Positions 44,816 to 54,676 of a stretch of 64,000 bases of DNA are shown here, piece by piece (position 1 is the stretch's first letter; each line of letters starts with the position of its first letter). The notes beneath the pieces are model-generated. The model made no database searches and had not been told where the DNA came from. It saw only the letters and a list, made by a program, of their open reading frames with translations. The DNA is taken from contig CAVUSX010000024.1 in NCBI GenBank assembly GCA_963744275.1, positions 372,001 to 436,000 of the forward strand. The letters are read 5' to 3'. The DNA comes from VAZQ01 sp963744275. Its GTDB lineage: Bacteria; Pseudomonadota; Alphaproteobacteria; Rhizobiales; Xanthobacteraceae. The translations under genes were made by a program, and so were the position numbers.

Positions 44816-47095
44816 CTATTCCCCCTCCGCCGCCTTTCCGTTGGTCGGGAGCGCGCCGAATTTGTTGTTGCGCGGAAAACCCTTGGGGGCGAGGCGGCCG
44901 GCGTCGGCGCGGTTGCCGCGCCAGTCGGCGAGCTCTTTGAGGGCGAAGGTGAAGGAGCGCCCGGCGCTGTCGACCCAAGTCAGGCCCTGCTGAGCCTTGA
45001 AGGTCTTGAGATCGGACAGCCCGCCGTCCTTGAAGCGCTGCAAGCGCACGCCGCGCCCGCGTGCCATCTCGGGCACCTGCTCGATCGGAAATACCAGCAT
45101 CTTGCGGTTCTCGCCGATCGAGGCGACCAGCTCGCCTTCGACCACCGTCAACGCGCAAGCTTGGTCCGGCGCCTTGACGTTGAGCACCTGCTTGCCCTTG
45201 CGGGTATTGCCGAGACACTCGTCCTCGGCCACCACGAAGCCCTGCCCCTGCGTGCTGGCGATGAGGAACTTGCGGCCGCCCTGGTAGGGGAACACCGTGA
45301 CCAGATCGCCCTCCTGCTCGAGGTCGATGAACAGCCTGACCGGCTCGCCATGGCCGCGCCCGCCCGGCAGCTTGGCGGCGTCGAGCGTGTAGAAGCGCCC
45401 GTTGGTCGCCAGCACCAGGCACTTGGACGTGGTCTCGGCCGCGAATGCGAATTTGAGCCGATCGTCGGTCTTGAAGGCGATGGCGTCGAGATCGGTCACG
45501 GTGCCGCGCAACGCGCGAATCCAGCCCTTCTCGGAGACCACGATGGTGATCGGCTCGCGCTCGACCAGGGCCTCCTCCATGGCGGCGATGTCGTGCTCGG
45601 GCGCCTGCGCGAAACCGGTCCGGCGCTTGCCGAGCGCGGTCTTGGGGCCGAACTTCTCGCGGATCGCCCTGATCTCGTCGGCGATCCGCTTCCATTGCTC
45701 CTTCTCGGAGCCGATCAGCTCCTTCAAGGCCTTGCGCTCAGCGCGCAAATCCTTGTCCTCCTGCCGGATCTCCATTTCCTCGAGCTTGCGCAAATTGCGC
45801 AGCCGCATGTTGAGGATGGCGTCCGCCTGCACCTCGGAGAGCTTGAAGGTCTTGATCAGCACCGGCTTGGGCTCGTCCTCGGTGCGGATGATCTTGATGA
45901 CCTTGTCGAGGTTGAGATAGGCGACCAGATAGCCGCCGAGCACCTCGACCCGATGGTCGATCTGGGCGAGGCGGAAATTCGAGCGCCGCACCAGCACCTC
46001 GCGCCGGTGGCCGAGCCATTCGGTGAGCGCCTCCGCCAGCCCCACGACCTTGGGGATGCGCCCCTTCACCAGCACGTTCATGTTGAGCGGAATGCGGCTT
46101 TCGAGCTCGGTGAGCTTGAACAGGGATTCCATCAGCACTTCGGCATCGACCGTGCGCGCGCGCGGCTCGATCACCAGGCGGATGTCCTCGGCCAACTCGT
46201 CGCGCACGTCGCCGATGAAGGGCAGCTTCTTCTCGTTGAGGAGCTCGGCGATCTTCTCGACCAGCCGCGATTTCTGCACCAGGAACGGGATCTCGGTGAT
46301 GACGACGACATAGGTGCCGCGTCCGGTCTCCTCCTTGCGCCAGCGGGCGCGCACCCGGAAGGATCCGCGCCCGGTGGTGTAGGCTTCCGCGATCGACTCG
46401 CGCGGATCCACGATGATGCCGCCGGTCGGGAAATCAGGCCCCGGCACGTACTTCAGGAGCGTGCGGCTCCTGGCATTCGGATTGTCGATCAGGTGGAGGG
46501 CGGCGTCGCACAGCTCGGCCGCGTTATGCGGCGGGATCGAGGTCGCCATCCCGACCGCGATGCCCTGGGCGCCATTGGCGAGCAAGTTCGGGAACGCCCC
46601 CGGAAGAACCACCGGCTCTTGACTCGAGCCGTCATAGGTCGGCCGAAAGTCGATCGCGTCTTCGTCGATGCCGTCCAGCAACAGGCGGGCGACCTCGGTC
46701 ATCCTGGCTTCGGTGTACCGGTATGCGGCGGCATTATCGCCATCGATGTTGCCGAAATTGCCCTGGCCGTCGACCAGCGGATAGCGCGATGAAAAATCCT
46801 GGGCCAGACGCACGAGCGCGTCATAAATCGCCTGATCGCCGTGTGGATGGAAACTGCCCATCACGTCGCCGACGATCTTGGCAGATTTCTTGAAGGCGGC
46901 GGCCGGATCGAGCCGCAGGAGGTGCATGCCATAAAGGATGCGCCGGTGCACCGGCTTGAGCCCATCGCGCGCGTCCGGCAGCGCGCGATGCATGATGGTG
47001 GACAGCGCATAGGCGAGATAGCGCTGCTCGAGCGCCTCGCGCAGCGCGATCTCCTCGACGTTGCCGCTCGGCGGGGGAATCAATTGCTTGCCCAT
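44816..47095 (-). CDS. parC: DNA topoisomerase IV subunit A
   Basis: ParC with ParE decatenates replicated chromosomes. Length 759. The N-terminal breakage-reunion domain shows SGNVEEIALREALEQRYLAYALSTIMHRALPD, GSFHPHGDQAIYDALVRL and the active-site Tyr in AAYRYTEARM. The GyrA-type C-terminal beta-pinwheel follows. It is the last gene of the rpoZ-to-parC transcript. Confidence 0.95.
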   Translation of the reverse strand: MGKQLIPPPSGNVEEIALREALEQRYLAYALSTIMHRALPDARDGLKPVHRRILYGMHLLRLDPAAAFKKSAKIVGDVMGSFHPHGDQAIYDALVRLAQDFSSRYPLVDGQGNFGNIDGDNAAAYRYTEARMTEVARLLLDGIDEDAIDFRPTYDGSSQEPVVLPGAFPNLLANGAQGIAVGMATSIPPHNAAELCDAALHLIDNPNARSRTLLKYVPGPDFPTGGIIVDPRESIAEAYTTGRGSFRVRARWRKEETGRGTYVVVITEIPFLVQKSRLVEKIAELLNEKKLPFIGDVRDELAEDIRLVIEPRARTVDAEVLMESLFKLTELESRIPLNMNVLVKGRIPKVVGLAEALTEWLGHRREVLVRRSNFRLAQIDHRVEVLGGYLVAYLNLDKVIKIIRTEDEPKPVLIKTFKLSEVQADAILNMRLRNLRKLEEMEIRQEDKDLRAERKALKELIGSEKEQWKRIADEIRAIREKFGPKTALGKRRTGFAQAPEHDIAAMEEALVEREPITIVVSEKGWIRALRGTVTDLDAIAFKTDDRLKFAFAAETTSKCLVLATNGRFYTLDAAKLPGGRGHGEPVRLFIDLEQEGDLVTVFPYQGGRKFLIASTQGQGFVVAEDECLGNTRKGKQVLNVKAPDQACALTVVEGELVASIGENRKMLVFPIEQVPEMARGRGVRLQRFKDGGLSDLKTFKAQQGLTWVDSAGRSFTFALKELADWRGNRADAGRLAPKGFPRNNKFGALPTNGKAAEGE

Positions 47096-47151
47096 GCGGC
47101 ATGGTTAGCGCGCGAAACCGCCATGAACAAGCGAGGAACGGGCCGCCGGGC

Positions 47152-47898
47152 CTACATCGCGGGCGCGATCCGGTGGGCCTTCACGGCAGCGCTCACGAAG
47201 CTGGCGCGGGCATCCGGCAGCGTGAGGCCGCGTGGCTCGAGCGCATGGCGCAACAGGAAGAAGCCGGTCACCGCGAAGCCATCGGCCAGATCGTCCCCGG
47301 ACGGCTCCGGCGCGGGCTCCGGCTCGGCCAGAAAGGCCGGCAGGCGCAGGAGCTTGTCGCGCCAGGGCGCGCCCGCGTCGCGCGACACCGCGCGTCCGCT
47401 CTTGGGCGAGACATAGATCAGCTCCGCGGTCGTGCCGGTGGCCGCGCAGCTCTCGAGATCGAGACCGAAGCCGAGCTCGGTCAGCAACTGCAGCTCGAAG
47501 CGCGCCATGCGCGGGCCGGCCAGCCGCGCATCGGTGAGCGCGCCCAGCACATGATCGAGCGTGGCATGGATCTGCGGATGCGGATCGCGCTCCGGCAAGA
47601 GCCGGCAAAGCGCGGCGATGTGCATGAGGCCATAGAGGGCGTGCGAGGCGTCGAACAGGCGCGCCGAGGCGAGATCGAGCCCCTCCACCACGTAGTTTCC
47701 CAAATGCTCGTCGAGCCGCGCCCGCCAGGTGACGCTGACCCGATTGCCCGGCTGCAGCACCGGCCGCAGCCGGACGCCGGCGGCGCCGCGCACCAGGCCG
47801 AGATGACGGCCGTGCTCGCGCGTCATCACCTCGAGGATGGCGCTACCTTCGCCGTGCCGCTTGACGCCGAGCACGATGGCTTCGTCGACCCACTGCAT
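47152..47898 (-). CDS. recO: DNA repair protein RecO
   Basis: RecO loads RecA with RecR at gaps. The 248-residue protein starts MQWVDEAIVLGVKRHGEGSAILEVMTREHGRHLGLVRGA, the OB-fold pattern of the family. ATG 47898 was chosen since conserved sequence starts there. It lies between era and parC, as in many Hyphomicrobiales. Confidence 0.93.
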   Translation of the reverse strand: MQWVDEAIVLGVKRHGEGSAILEVMTREHGRHLGLVRGAAGVRLRPVLQPGNRVSVTWRARLDEHLGNYVVEGLDLASARLFDASHALYGLMHIAALCRLLPERDPHPQIHATLDHVLGALTDARLAGPRMARFELQLLTELGFGLDLESCAATGTTAELIYVSPKSGRAVSRDAGAPWRDKLLRLPAFLAEPEPAPEPSGDDLADGFAVTGFFLLRHALEPRGLTLPDARASFVSAAVKAHRIAPAM

Positions 47899-47927
47899 CA
47901 ATCCCGCGTCCCGCTTTCCGGCCGGCG

Positions 47928-48851
47928 TTACTCTTTGGGAAACTCGAGCCCGATCTCGCGGTAGCGCTCCGGGTCGTTGCCCCAGGCCTCGCGCACCTTG
48001 ACGAACAAGAACAGGTGCACCGGCTGCTCGGCGATGTCGGCGATCTCGCGCCGCGCTTCGGCACCGATCGCCTTGATGGTCTGCCCGCCCTTGCCGAGAA
48101 CGATCTTGCGCTGGCTCATGCGCTCCACGTAAATCGTCTGCTCGATGCGCACGGAGCCGTCCTTGAGCTCCTTCCACGAATTGGTCTCGACCGTCGATTG
48201 ATACGGCAATTCCTGGTGGAGTCGCAAATAGAGCTTTTCGCGGGTGATCTCGGCGGCCAGCTGCCGCAGCGGCGCGTCCGTGAGCTGATCCTCCGGATAA
48301 TGCCACGGCCCGACCGGCACGTGGCCGGAGAGCCAATGCTTGAGGTCCGCGATCCCGTCGCCGGTGAGCGCCGAGACCATGAAGGTCGCCGCAAAGGGCA
48401 CGCGCTCGATCGCGTTCTTGACCAGCGTGAGCAGCGTCGGCTTCTCCACCAGATCGATCTTGTTGACGATGAGGATTTTCGTCTGCTTGAGCCCGGCGAG
48501 CCGCTCCAGGAGGGCGCTGGTCTCCTCATCGAGGCCACGCTTGGCATCGATCATCGCCCCCACGATGTCGGCGTCGCCGGCGCCCGTCCAGGCCCCCGCC
48601 ACCATGGCGCGGTCGAGCCGGCGCCGCGGCTGGAAAATTCCCGGCGTGTCGATGAAGACGAGCTGGGCGTCCTCCTGGGTGGCGATGCCGCGCAGCAAGG
48701 TTCTGGTGGTCTGCACCTTGTGGGAGACGATCGTCACCTTGGCGCCGACGATCGCATTGATCAGGGTCGATTTGCCCACATTGGGGGCGCCGATCAGCGC
48801 GATGAATCCACAGCGCCGGAGCGGGGATGCGCCGTTTTCCGGCTCAGCCAT
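47928..48851 (-). CDS. era: GTPase Era
   Basis: A 307-residue ribosome-assembly GTPase. The G1 loop is GAPNVGKSTLINAIVG, G3 is FIDTPGIFQPRRRLD, and G4 is VNKIDLVEK. The C-terminal KH domain shows VLGKGGQTIKAIGAEARREI, which binds 16S rRNA. Its start overlaps rnc by 8 bases, the usual rnc-era coupling. Confidence 0.96.
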   Translation of the reverse strand: MAEPENGASPLRRCGFIALIGAPNVGKSTLINAIVGAKVTIVSHKVQTTRTLLRGIATQEDAQLVFIDTPGIFQPRRRLDRAMVAGAWTGAGDADIVGAMIDAKRGLDEETSALLERLAGLKQTKILIVNKIDLVEKPTLLTLVKNAIERVPFAATFMVSALTGDGIADLKHWLSGHVPVGPWHYPEDQLTDAPLRQLAAEITREKLYLRLHQELPYQSTVETNSWKELKDGSVRIEQTIYVERMSQRKIVLGKGGQTIKAIGAEARREIADIAEQPVHLFLFVKVREAWGNDPERYREIGLEFPKE

Positions 48852-49677
48852 CGAGGCGTTCCGTCATCACCCCTTCGCGCGCCAGCATGACGGAGGCGGC
48901 CGCCTGCTCGGCGGAACGCTTGGAGCGGCCGGTCCCCTCCGCCGGCAGGCGATCAGGAAGCTCGACGGTGACGCGGAACTCGGGATCGTGGTCGGGGCCG
49001 GTGCGCTCGACCTCGCGATAGGCCGGGGTCGGAAGCCCGAGCGCCTGGGCCCATTCCTGCAGCATGGTCTTGGCGTCGCGCAGCGGGCGCTTGGGCGTGC
49101 GCATCCGCTGCTCCCACAGCCGCGTGATGAGGGCTGCCGCCGCCTCGTATCCGCCATCCACGAAGACGGCGCCGATCAGAGCCTCGCAGACGTCGGCCAG
49201 GATGGCGACGCGGCTGCGTCCGCCGGCATTGCTCTCGGAGGCCCCGAGCCGGATGGCGGCGCCGAGCTCGATCGAGCTCGCCACATCGGCGCACGCCTCC
49301 TTGCGCACCAGATCGGCCAGCCGTCGCGATAATTCCCCCTCGTCGGCGCGCGGAAAGGCGCGAAACAGCATGTCGGAGACCACGAGGCCGAGCACGTGGT
49401 CGCCGAGAAACTCGAGCCGCTGATAGCTGCCCGAGCGGTTGCGCACGCCCGTCAAGGCGGAAATATGGGTGAGCGCCTGATCGAGCAGCACCGGATCGGC
49501 GAAGCGATAGCCTATGCGGGTCTCGAGCGCGGTGGCGCGGCGGCGGGGCCGCTTGGTCGGGGCGGCTGCGGGGGTGGCCTCGGCAGCGGCCGGGCGGTTC
49601 GCGGGATCGCCGTCGGCCGACGGCTCGGATCCCTGGTCGGTAGCAGGCGTTCGCTCGGCGCTCGGCCCGGCGCTCAT
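48844..49677 (-). CDS. rnc: ribonuclease III
   Basis: RNase III cuts double-stranded RNA in rRNA and mRNA processing. The signature YQRLEFLGDHVLGLVVS carries active-site Glu/Asp, and LADVCEALIGAVFVDGG the second acidic cluster; a dsRNA-binding domain follows. The first 50 residues are Pro/Ala/Arg-rich. ATG 49677 overlaps the lepB stop (ATGA), so it is preferred over an ATG at 49737. Length is 277 residues. Confidence 0.94.
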   Translation of the reverse strand: MSAGPSAERTPATDQGSEPSADGDPANRPAAAEATPAAAPTKRPRRRATALETRIGYRFADPVLLDQALTHISALTGVRNRSGSYQRLEFLGDHVLGLVVSDMLFRAFPRADEGELSRRLADLVRKEACADVASSIELGAAIRLGASESNAGGRSRVAILADVCEALIGAVFVDGGYEAAAALITRLWEQRMRTPKRPLRDAKTMLQEWAQALGLPTPAYREVERTGPDHDPEFRVTVELPDRLPAEGTGRSKRSAEQAAASVMLAREGVMTERLDG

Positions 49678-50429
49678 CGCACGAACGTCAGCAACCGCCC
49701 CCAGCGCACGCTCCAGGGCCACGTCCACACTTCCCATGCGTGCTCGCCTCCGCGGATCGAGAAGAAGATGACCTGGGCGCGGCCGATGATGTTCTCGAGC
49801 GGCACGTAGCCGACCTGGCTCAGGACGCGGCTGTCGGTGGAGTTGTCGCGATTGTCGCCCATCATGAAGAAATGTCCGGGCGGCACCTCGTAGACCGGGG
49901 TGTTGTCGTAGAATCCGTTCTCGATCAGCTCGAGGGTCGTGTAGCTGACGCCGTTCGGCAGCGTCTCGCGCCAGCGCTTGACCCGCATGGTGCGACCATT
50001 CTCGTCGGTGTCGACGAAGTCGTCGATGCGCTCGCGCTTCACCGGCTCGCCGTTGATGTGCAGCAGGCCATTGATCATCTGGATGCGGTCGCCGGGCAGC
50101 CCGATCACGCGCTTGATGTAGTCGATCGAATCGTCCTTGGGCAGACGAAACACAACGACATCGCCGCGCTGCGGATTGGCCGACCAGATGCGGCCGGAGA
50201 AGATCGGCGGCGAGAACGGCAACGAATAATGGGTGTAGCCGTAGGAGTATTTGGAAACGAACAAATAATCGCCGATCAGCAGGGTCTCTTCCATCGAGCC
50301 CGACGGAATGTTGAACGGCTGGAACAGGAAGGTGCGAATGACGAGCGCGATGATGAGCGCGTGCACGATTACGCGCACCGTCTCCGCGATGCCGCCTTCC
50401 TTGCGCTTCGTACCGAGGGTCACACTCAT
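49674..50429 (-). CDS. lepB: signal peptidase I
   Basis: LepB removes signal peptides from exported proteins at the inner membrane. An N-terminal helix (VRVIVHALIIALVIRTFLF) precedes the catalytic Ser of PSGSMEETLLIGDYLFV; the Lys general base is in DYIKRVIGLPGD, and GDNRDNSTDSR is conserved. ATG 50429 gives 251 residues. It is coupled to rnc by 4 bases. Confidence 0.95.
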   Translation of the reverse strand: MSVTLGTKRKEGGIAETVRVIVHALIIALVIRTFLFQPFNIPSGSMEETLLIGDYLFVSKYSYGYTHYSLPFSPPIFSGRIWSANPQRGDVVVFRLPKDDSIDYIKRVIGLPGDRIQMINGLLHINGEPVKRERIDDFVDTDENGRTMRVKRWRETLPNGVSYTTLELIENGFYDNTPVYEVPPGHFFMMGDNRDNSTDSRVLSQVGYVPLENIIGRAQVIFFSIRGGEHAWEVWTWPWSVRWGRLLTFVR

Positions 50430-50586
50430 CAGCCTCTCGTTCGTTCCGTTTCCTGCCCCGCGGGTTCTTCTAACCGGTGGGCGGGCAGCGTGCAATGAAA
50501 GCCACGGGACCTCATGCAAAAGTGTCTTTGTGGAGATTCTGCCGTGCTTTCAATGGCTTGTTCGGACGCGGCAGAACCCGGCCGCA

Positions 50587-50994
50587 TCAGCGCGCCGCGC
50601 CCGACTCGGCGCTGATGACGACGAATGCCTGCGCCATCGGACCCTCGTCCGTGATGGTGACGTCGATTCGCGCCTCGTATCCGTCCGGGGTGATGGCGCG
50701 CAAGCGCGCCTGCGCGCCGCCCGTGAGCGCCATGGTGGGCCGGCCCGAACGCAGGTTGACCACGCCCATGTCGCGGAAGAACACGCCCGCCCGGAATCCG
50801 GTGCCCAAGGCCTTGGCGCAAGCTTCCTTGGCGGCGAAACGCTTGGCATAGGTCTCGATGCGCTTGGCCCGTCGCTCGGCGGTGGCGCGCTCGATCTCGG
50901 TGAAGATGCGCGCGAGGAAGCGATCGCCATGACGCTCGACCGCGCGCTCGATACGACGGACGTCCACGATGTCGGAACCGATGCCCAAGATCAT
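50587..50994 (-). CDS. acpS: holo-ACP synthase
   Basis: AcpS transfers phosphopantetheine from CoA to apo-ACP for fatty acid synthesis. The 135-residue protein has the two signatures GIGSDIVDVRRIERAVER and FAAKEACAKALGTGF. Its start overlaps the pdxJ stop by 4 bases. A pdxJ-acpS pair is common in proteobacteria. Confidence 0.95.
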   Translation of the reverse strand: MILGIGSDIVDVRRIERAVERHGDRFLARIFTEIERATAERRAKRIETYAKRFAAKEACAKALGTGFRAGVFFRDMGVVNLRSGRPTMALTGGAQARLRAITPDGYEARIDVTITDEGPMAQAFVVISAESGAAR

Positions 50995-51752
50995 GGGACG
51001 ATCCGGGCGCGGCCGCGGTCCATGGCGGCACGCATGCGCTCGACGGCGTCGGCGAGGCCGACATCGATCGCCTCACCCACAAGGAAATGGCCGATGTTCA
51101 ATTCGACGATCTCCGGGACCGCCGCGATCGCCTCGGCGGTCGCATAATCGAGCCCATGGCCGGCATGGACCTCGAGGCCGAGGCTGCGGGCGAGCCGTGC
51201 GCCCTCCCGGATGCGCAGCCACTCGACCTGCGCGCCGGCGCGCTGACCGGCGGCGAGCGCCTCACACCAGGCGCCGGTGTGAATTTCGATCACAGGCGCC
51301 CGGATGCGGGCCGCCACCTCGATCTGGCGCGGGTCGGGGGCAATGAAGAGCGAAACCCGGATGCCGGCATCGACCAGCCTCCCCACCACGGGGGCGAGCA
51401 CATTGTGCGAAGCGACCGCGTCGAGACCGCCTTCGGTCGTTATTTCCTGGCGCCGTTCCGGCACCAGGCAGGCCGCGTGAGGCTTCGTTCGCAGCGCCAG
51501 GGCGGTCATCTCCTCGGTCGCCGCCATCTCGAGATTGAGCGGCTTGGCGATCTCCGCCCGCAGGCGCGCGATGTCGTGGTCGCGAATGTGGCGGCGATCC
51601 TCGCGTAAATGCGCCGTGATGCCGTCGGCCCCCGCCGCAATGGCGATCTTGGCGGCGTGGAGGGGGTCCGGATGGGCGCCGCCGCGGGCGTTGCGCAGGG
51701 TGGCGACGTGATCCACATTGACGCCCAGTCTGAGGTGAGAGATGGCCGGCAA
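50991..51752 (-). CDS. pdxJ: pyridoxine 5'-phosphate synthase
   Basis: PdxJ makes pyridoxine phosphate from 1-deoxyxylulose phosphate and aminoacetone phosphate. LRLGVNVDHVATLRNARGG is the family start, with HLREDRRHIRDHDI, EMAATEEM and HAGHGLDY following. No ATG precedes it; TTG 51752 (LPAISHLRLG) gives 253 residues, the normal length. The frame runs 41 bases after the rsh gene. Confidence 0.93.
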   Translation of the reverse strand: MPAISHLRLGVNVDHVATLRNARGGAHPDPLHAAKIAIAAGADGITAHLREDRRHIRDHDIARLRAEIAKPLNLEMAATEEMTALALRTKPHAACLVPERRQEITTEGGLDAVASHNVLAPVVGRLVDAGIRVSLFIAPDPRQIEVAARIRAPVIEIHTGAWCEALAAGQRAGAQVEWLRIREGARLARSLGLEVHAGHGLDYATAEAIAAVPEIVELNIGHFLVGEAIDVGLADAVERMRAAMDRGRARIVP

Positions 51753-51793
51753 GTTATTGATCCGTTTGGAAATGCGGTCGGCGACGCCGACCT

Positions 51794-54130
51794 TCAGGCA
51801 TCGACCCGCTCGGCTTTCGCGACCACCTGCTTGGCGCGCAATTGCGCGATGATCGAGGTGAGGTGCTTGAGGTCGTAGACCTCGAGATCGATCGTGACCG
51901 AGGTGAAATCGGGCGACTGGCGCTCCATGTGAATGTTGTCGATGTTGCCGTCGTGCTCGGCGATCACCTGGGTGACCTGGGCGAGCGAGCCCGGCTCGTT
52001 CACGGTCTGCAGCGCGATGCGGGCCGGGAACCGCTGCGGCGTGCGCTCGTCCACGTCCCAGCGCAGGTCGAGCCAGCGCTCGGGCGTGTCCTCGAAGTCC
52101 TTCAGGGCCGGCGACTGGATCGGGTAGATGGTGATGCCCTCGCCCGGGTTGAGGATGCCCACGATGCGATCGCCCGGCACGGCACCCCCGATCGGGGCAA
52201 AGCGGACCGGCAGATCGGTGTTGATGCCGCGGATCGGTATGGGGCCACCGGTCTCGGACGGCAACTTGAACTTGACAGCCTTGGACCGTTTCAGCCCGAA
52301 CCAACCGCTCTCGGGCTTCGGCTGCTGAGCGAGCGCCGCGGCACGCTCCTCCTTGTAGTCGGGATACATGGCGCGGGCCACGTCGGCGGCCCGCATCTCG
52401 CCGCGGCCGACCGCCGACATGACGTCCTCGATCGAGGCACGTGCCAGCCGCGGCAAGGCGCCCTGCAATTTTTCATCGGAGAACGCGATCTTGGCGCGCT
52501 GGCACAGGCGCTCCACGATGCGCCGGCCGAGGCCCGCATACTGGTTGCGCACCGCGACCCTGGTGGCACGGCGGATGGCGGCGCGCGACTTGCCGGTGCG
52601 CACCAGCGATTCCCATGCCGGCGGCGGCGCCACCTGGGCGTCGGAGGTGATGATCTCGACCTCGTCCCCGTTCGTGAGCTCGGACACCAGAGGCGCGATC
52701 TTGCCGTTGATCTTGCAGCCGACGGCGCCGTTGCCGACATCGGTGTGCACCGCATAGGCGAAATCGATGGCATTGGCGTGCCTCGGCAAGGCGATCAGCT
52801 TGCCCTTCGGGGTGAAGCAGAACACCTGGTCGTGGAACAACTCGAGCTTGGTGTGCTCGAGGAATTCTTCCGGATTGGAGCCCTCGGCCAACAGCTCGAT
52901 GGTGCGGCGCAGCCACGCATAGGCGCTCGATTCGCGCGACAGCATCTCGGTCGGCGAGCCGGCGCCGTCCTTGTAGAGCGAGTGCGCCGCAATGCCGTAT
53001 TCGGCGATCTCGTGCATCTCCCGGGTGCGGATCTGCAGCTCGACGCGCTGCTTGCCGGGACCGATCAGGGTGGTGTGGATGGAGCGGTAATCGTTCTGCT
53101 TGGGGGTCGAGACGTAGTCCTTGAAGCGGCCCGGCACCATCGGCCAGGTCGTGTGCACGATGCCGAGCGCCTGATAGCACTCCGCCACGGTACCCACCAC
53201 GACCCGGAAGCCGACGATATCGGAGAGCTGCTCGAATCCGATCGACTTGCGTTCCATCTTGCGCCAGATCGAATACGCCCGTTTGTGGCGGCCCGACACG
53301 GAAGCCGTGAGCCCGCGGTCGGCGAGCTTGCGGGTGAGTTGTTGCTCGATCTCGGCGACCAGACCGACATTGCGGGATTCCAAGGCTTCGAGCCGCTCGT
53401 TGACCACCCGGTAGGCGTCCGGATTGAGCTCGCGGAATGCGAGGTCCTCGAGCTCCTCGCGCATTTCGTGCATGCCCATGCGGCCGGCGAGCGGCGCATA
53501 GATGTCCAGCGTCTCCTCGGCGATGCGCCGTCGCGCCTCGCCCGGAATGTGGTCGAGGGTGCGCATGTTGTGCAGCCGGTCGGCCAGCTTGATCAGCAGC
53601 ACCCGGACGTCATCGGCGATGGCCAGCAAGAGCTTGCGCAGGTTCTCGGCTTGCTTGGCTTCCTTGGTGACGAGGTCGAGACGCTTGAGCTTGGTCAATC
53701 CCTCGACCAGCGCGCCGATGTCCTTGCCGAACATCTGATCGATCTCGTCGCGCGTCGCCGCGGTGTCCTCGATCGTATCGTGCAGGAGCGCCGCCGCGAT
53801 GGTCGAGTCATCGAGCTTGAGATCGGTCAGGATCGCGGCGACTTCGAGCGGGTGGGAGAAATACGGGTCGCCCGACGCCCGCTTCTGCTCGCCATGGGCC
53901 TTCATGGCATAGACATAAGCGCGGTTGAGCAGCGCCTCGCTCGTGTTAGGATTGTAACGCCGGACGCGCTCAATCAAATCGTATTGCCGCATCATCTCCG
54001 GCTTCGGGCGGCGACGATTTTTTACCGGTTTTTCAATGGCTTGTCCGGCAATGCTCACGCTGCGCTCAAGCACCGCGCGGGTGCGCGCCTGGTTTTGCAT
54101 GCGCGGCAGGTCGGTCGAGGGGCGCGCCAT
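51794..54130 (-). CDS. rsh: bifunctional (p)ppGpp synthetase/hydrolase (Rsh)
   Basis: The sole long Rsh of Alphaproteobacteria controls the stringent response. Domains in order: HD hydrolase (SGDPYFSHPLEVAAIL, LLHDTIEDT), synthetase (AYSIWRKM, DIVGFRVVV, YRSIHTT), TGS (VFCFTPKGKLIALPRHA), a helical middle region, and a C-terminal ACT domain (FPARIALQTVNEPGSLAQVTQVIAEHD). Start 54130 has an AAGGA site; the usual family start MMRQYDLIERV would be 53995, so about 45 basic residues may be an N-terminal extension. Both catalytic sites are intact. Confidence 0.94.
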   Translation of the reverse strand: MARPSTDLPRMQNQARTRAVLERSVSIAGQAIEKPVKNRRRPKPEMMRQYDLIERVRRYNPNTSEALLNRAYVYAMKAHGEQKRASGDPYFSHPLEVAAILTDLKLDDSTIAAALLHDTIEDTAATRDEIDQMFGKDIGALVEGLTKLKRLDLVTKEAKQAENLRKLLLAIADDVRVLLIKLADRLHNMRTLDHIPGEARRRIAEETLDIYAPLAGRMGMHEMREELEDLAFRELNPDAYRVVNERLEALESRNVGLVAEIEQQLTRKLADRGLTASVSGRHKRAYSIWRKMERKSIGFEQLSDIVGFRVVVGTVAECYQALGIVHTTWPMVPGRFKDYVSTPKQNDYRSIHTTLIGPGKQRVELQIRTREMHEIAEYGIAAHSLYKDGAGSPTEMLSRESSAYAWLRRTIELLAEGSNPEEFLEHTKLELFHDQVFCFTPKGKLIALPRHANAIDFAYAVHTDVGNGAVGCKINGKIAPLVSELTNGDEVEIITSDAQVAPPPAWESLVRTGKSRAAIRRATRVAVRNQYAGLGRRIVERLCQRAKIAFSDEKLQGALPRLARASIEDVMSAVGRGEMRAADVARAMYPDYKEERAAALAQQPKPESGWFGLKRSKAVKFKLPSETGGPIPIRGINTDLPVRFAPIGGAVPGDRIVGILNPGEGITIYPIQSPALKDFEDTPERWLDLRWDVDERTPQRFPARIALQTVNEPGSLAQVTQVIAEHDGNIDNIHMERQSPDFTSVTIDLEVYDLKHLTSIIAQLRAKQVVAKAERVDA

Positions 54131-54283
54131 TGCGATCCTTGCGCCGGGATGCCCGGCGGTCCCGCTCAGGATATCACGGCACCCTTTGCCCCGGTAACGC
54201 GATTATGCACGCTCGCAGGCATAGGATACCGGCCCGGGCGGGCATCGGGTCCGGGCAAGCGGCGGAAGCGAAGCAGGCGCCCC

Positions 54284-54676
54284 CTATTCCTCTTCTTCCG
54301 GCTGCTCTTCGGGCGGCGTAAGCCCTTCAAGCCCCTTGAGGAGCTCTTCCTCGGTCATACGCTCCACCGTCACCTCGGTATCGTCGGCGTCGACCGTGGC
54401 GCCGGGCGCGCCGATCAGGGGCACGGAAGCCGGTTCGGGCTCGTCGACCTCGACGTATTTCTGCAAGGAATGGACGAGCTCTTCCTTGAGGTCATCGGTC
54501 GAAACCGTGGTATCGGCGATCTCGCGCAGCGCCACGACCGGGTTCTTGTCGTTGTCGCGCTCGATCGTGATCGGGGTGCCCGACGAGATCATCCGCGCCC
54601 GGTGGCTGGCCAGCAGCACCAGGTCGAACCGGTTCGGAACCTTGTCGATGCAATCCTCGACGGTGACACGGGCCAT
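54284..54676 (-). CDS. rpoZ: RNA polymerase omega subunit
   Basis: RpoZ, 130 residues, helps fold and assemble RNA polymerase and, with ppGpp, links it to stringent control. The conserved start is MARVTVEDCIDKVPNRFDLVLLASHRAR, then a variable acidic tail ending EEQPEEEE. It lies directly upstream of rsh on the same strand, a standard pairing. Confidence 0.95.
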   Translation of the reverse strand: MARVTVEDCIDKVPNRFDLVLLASHRARMISSGTPITIERDNDKNPVVALREIADTTVSTDDLKEELVHSLQKYVEVDEPEPASVPLIGAPGATVDADDTEVTVERMTEEELLKGLEGLTPPEEQPEEEE

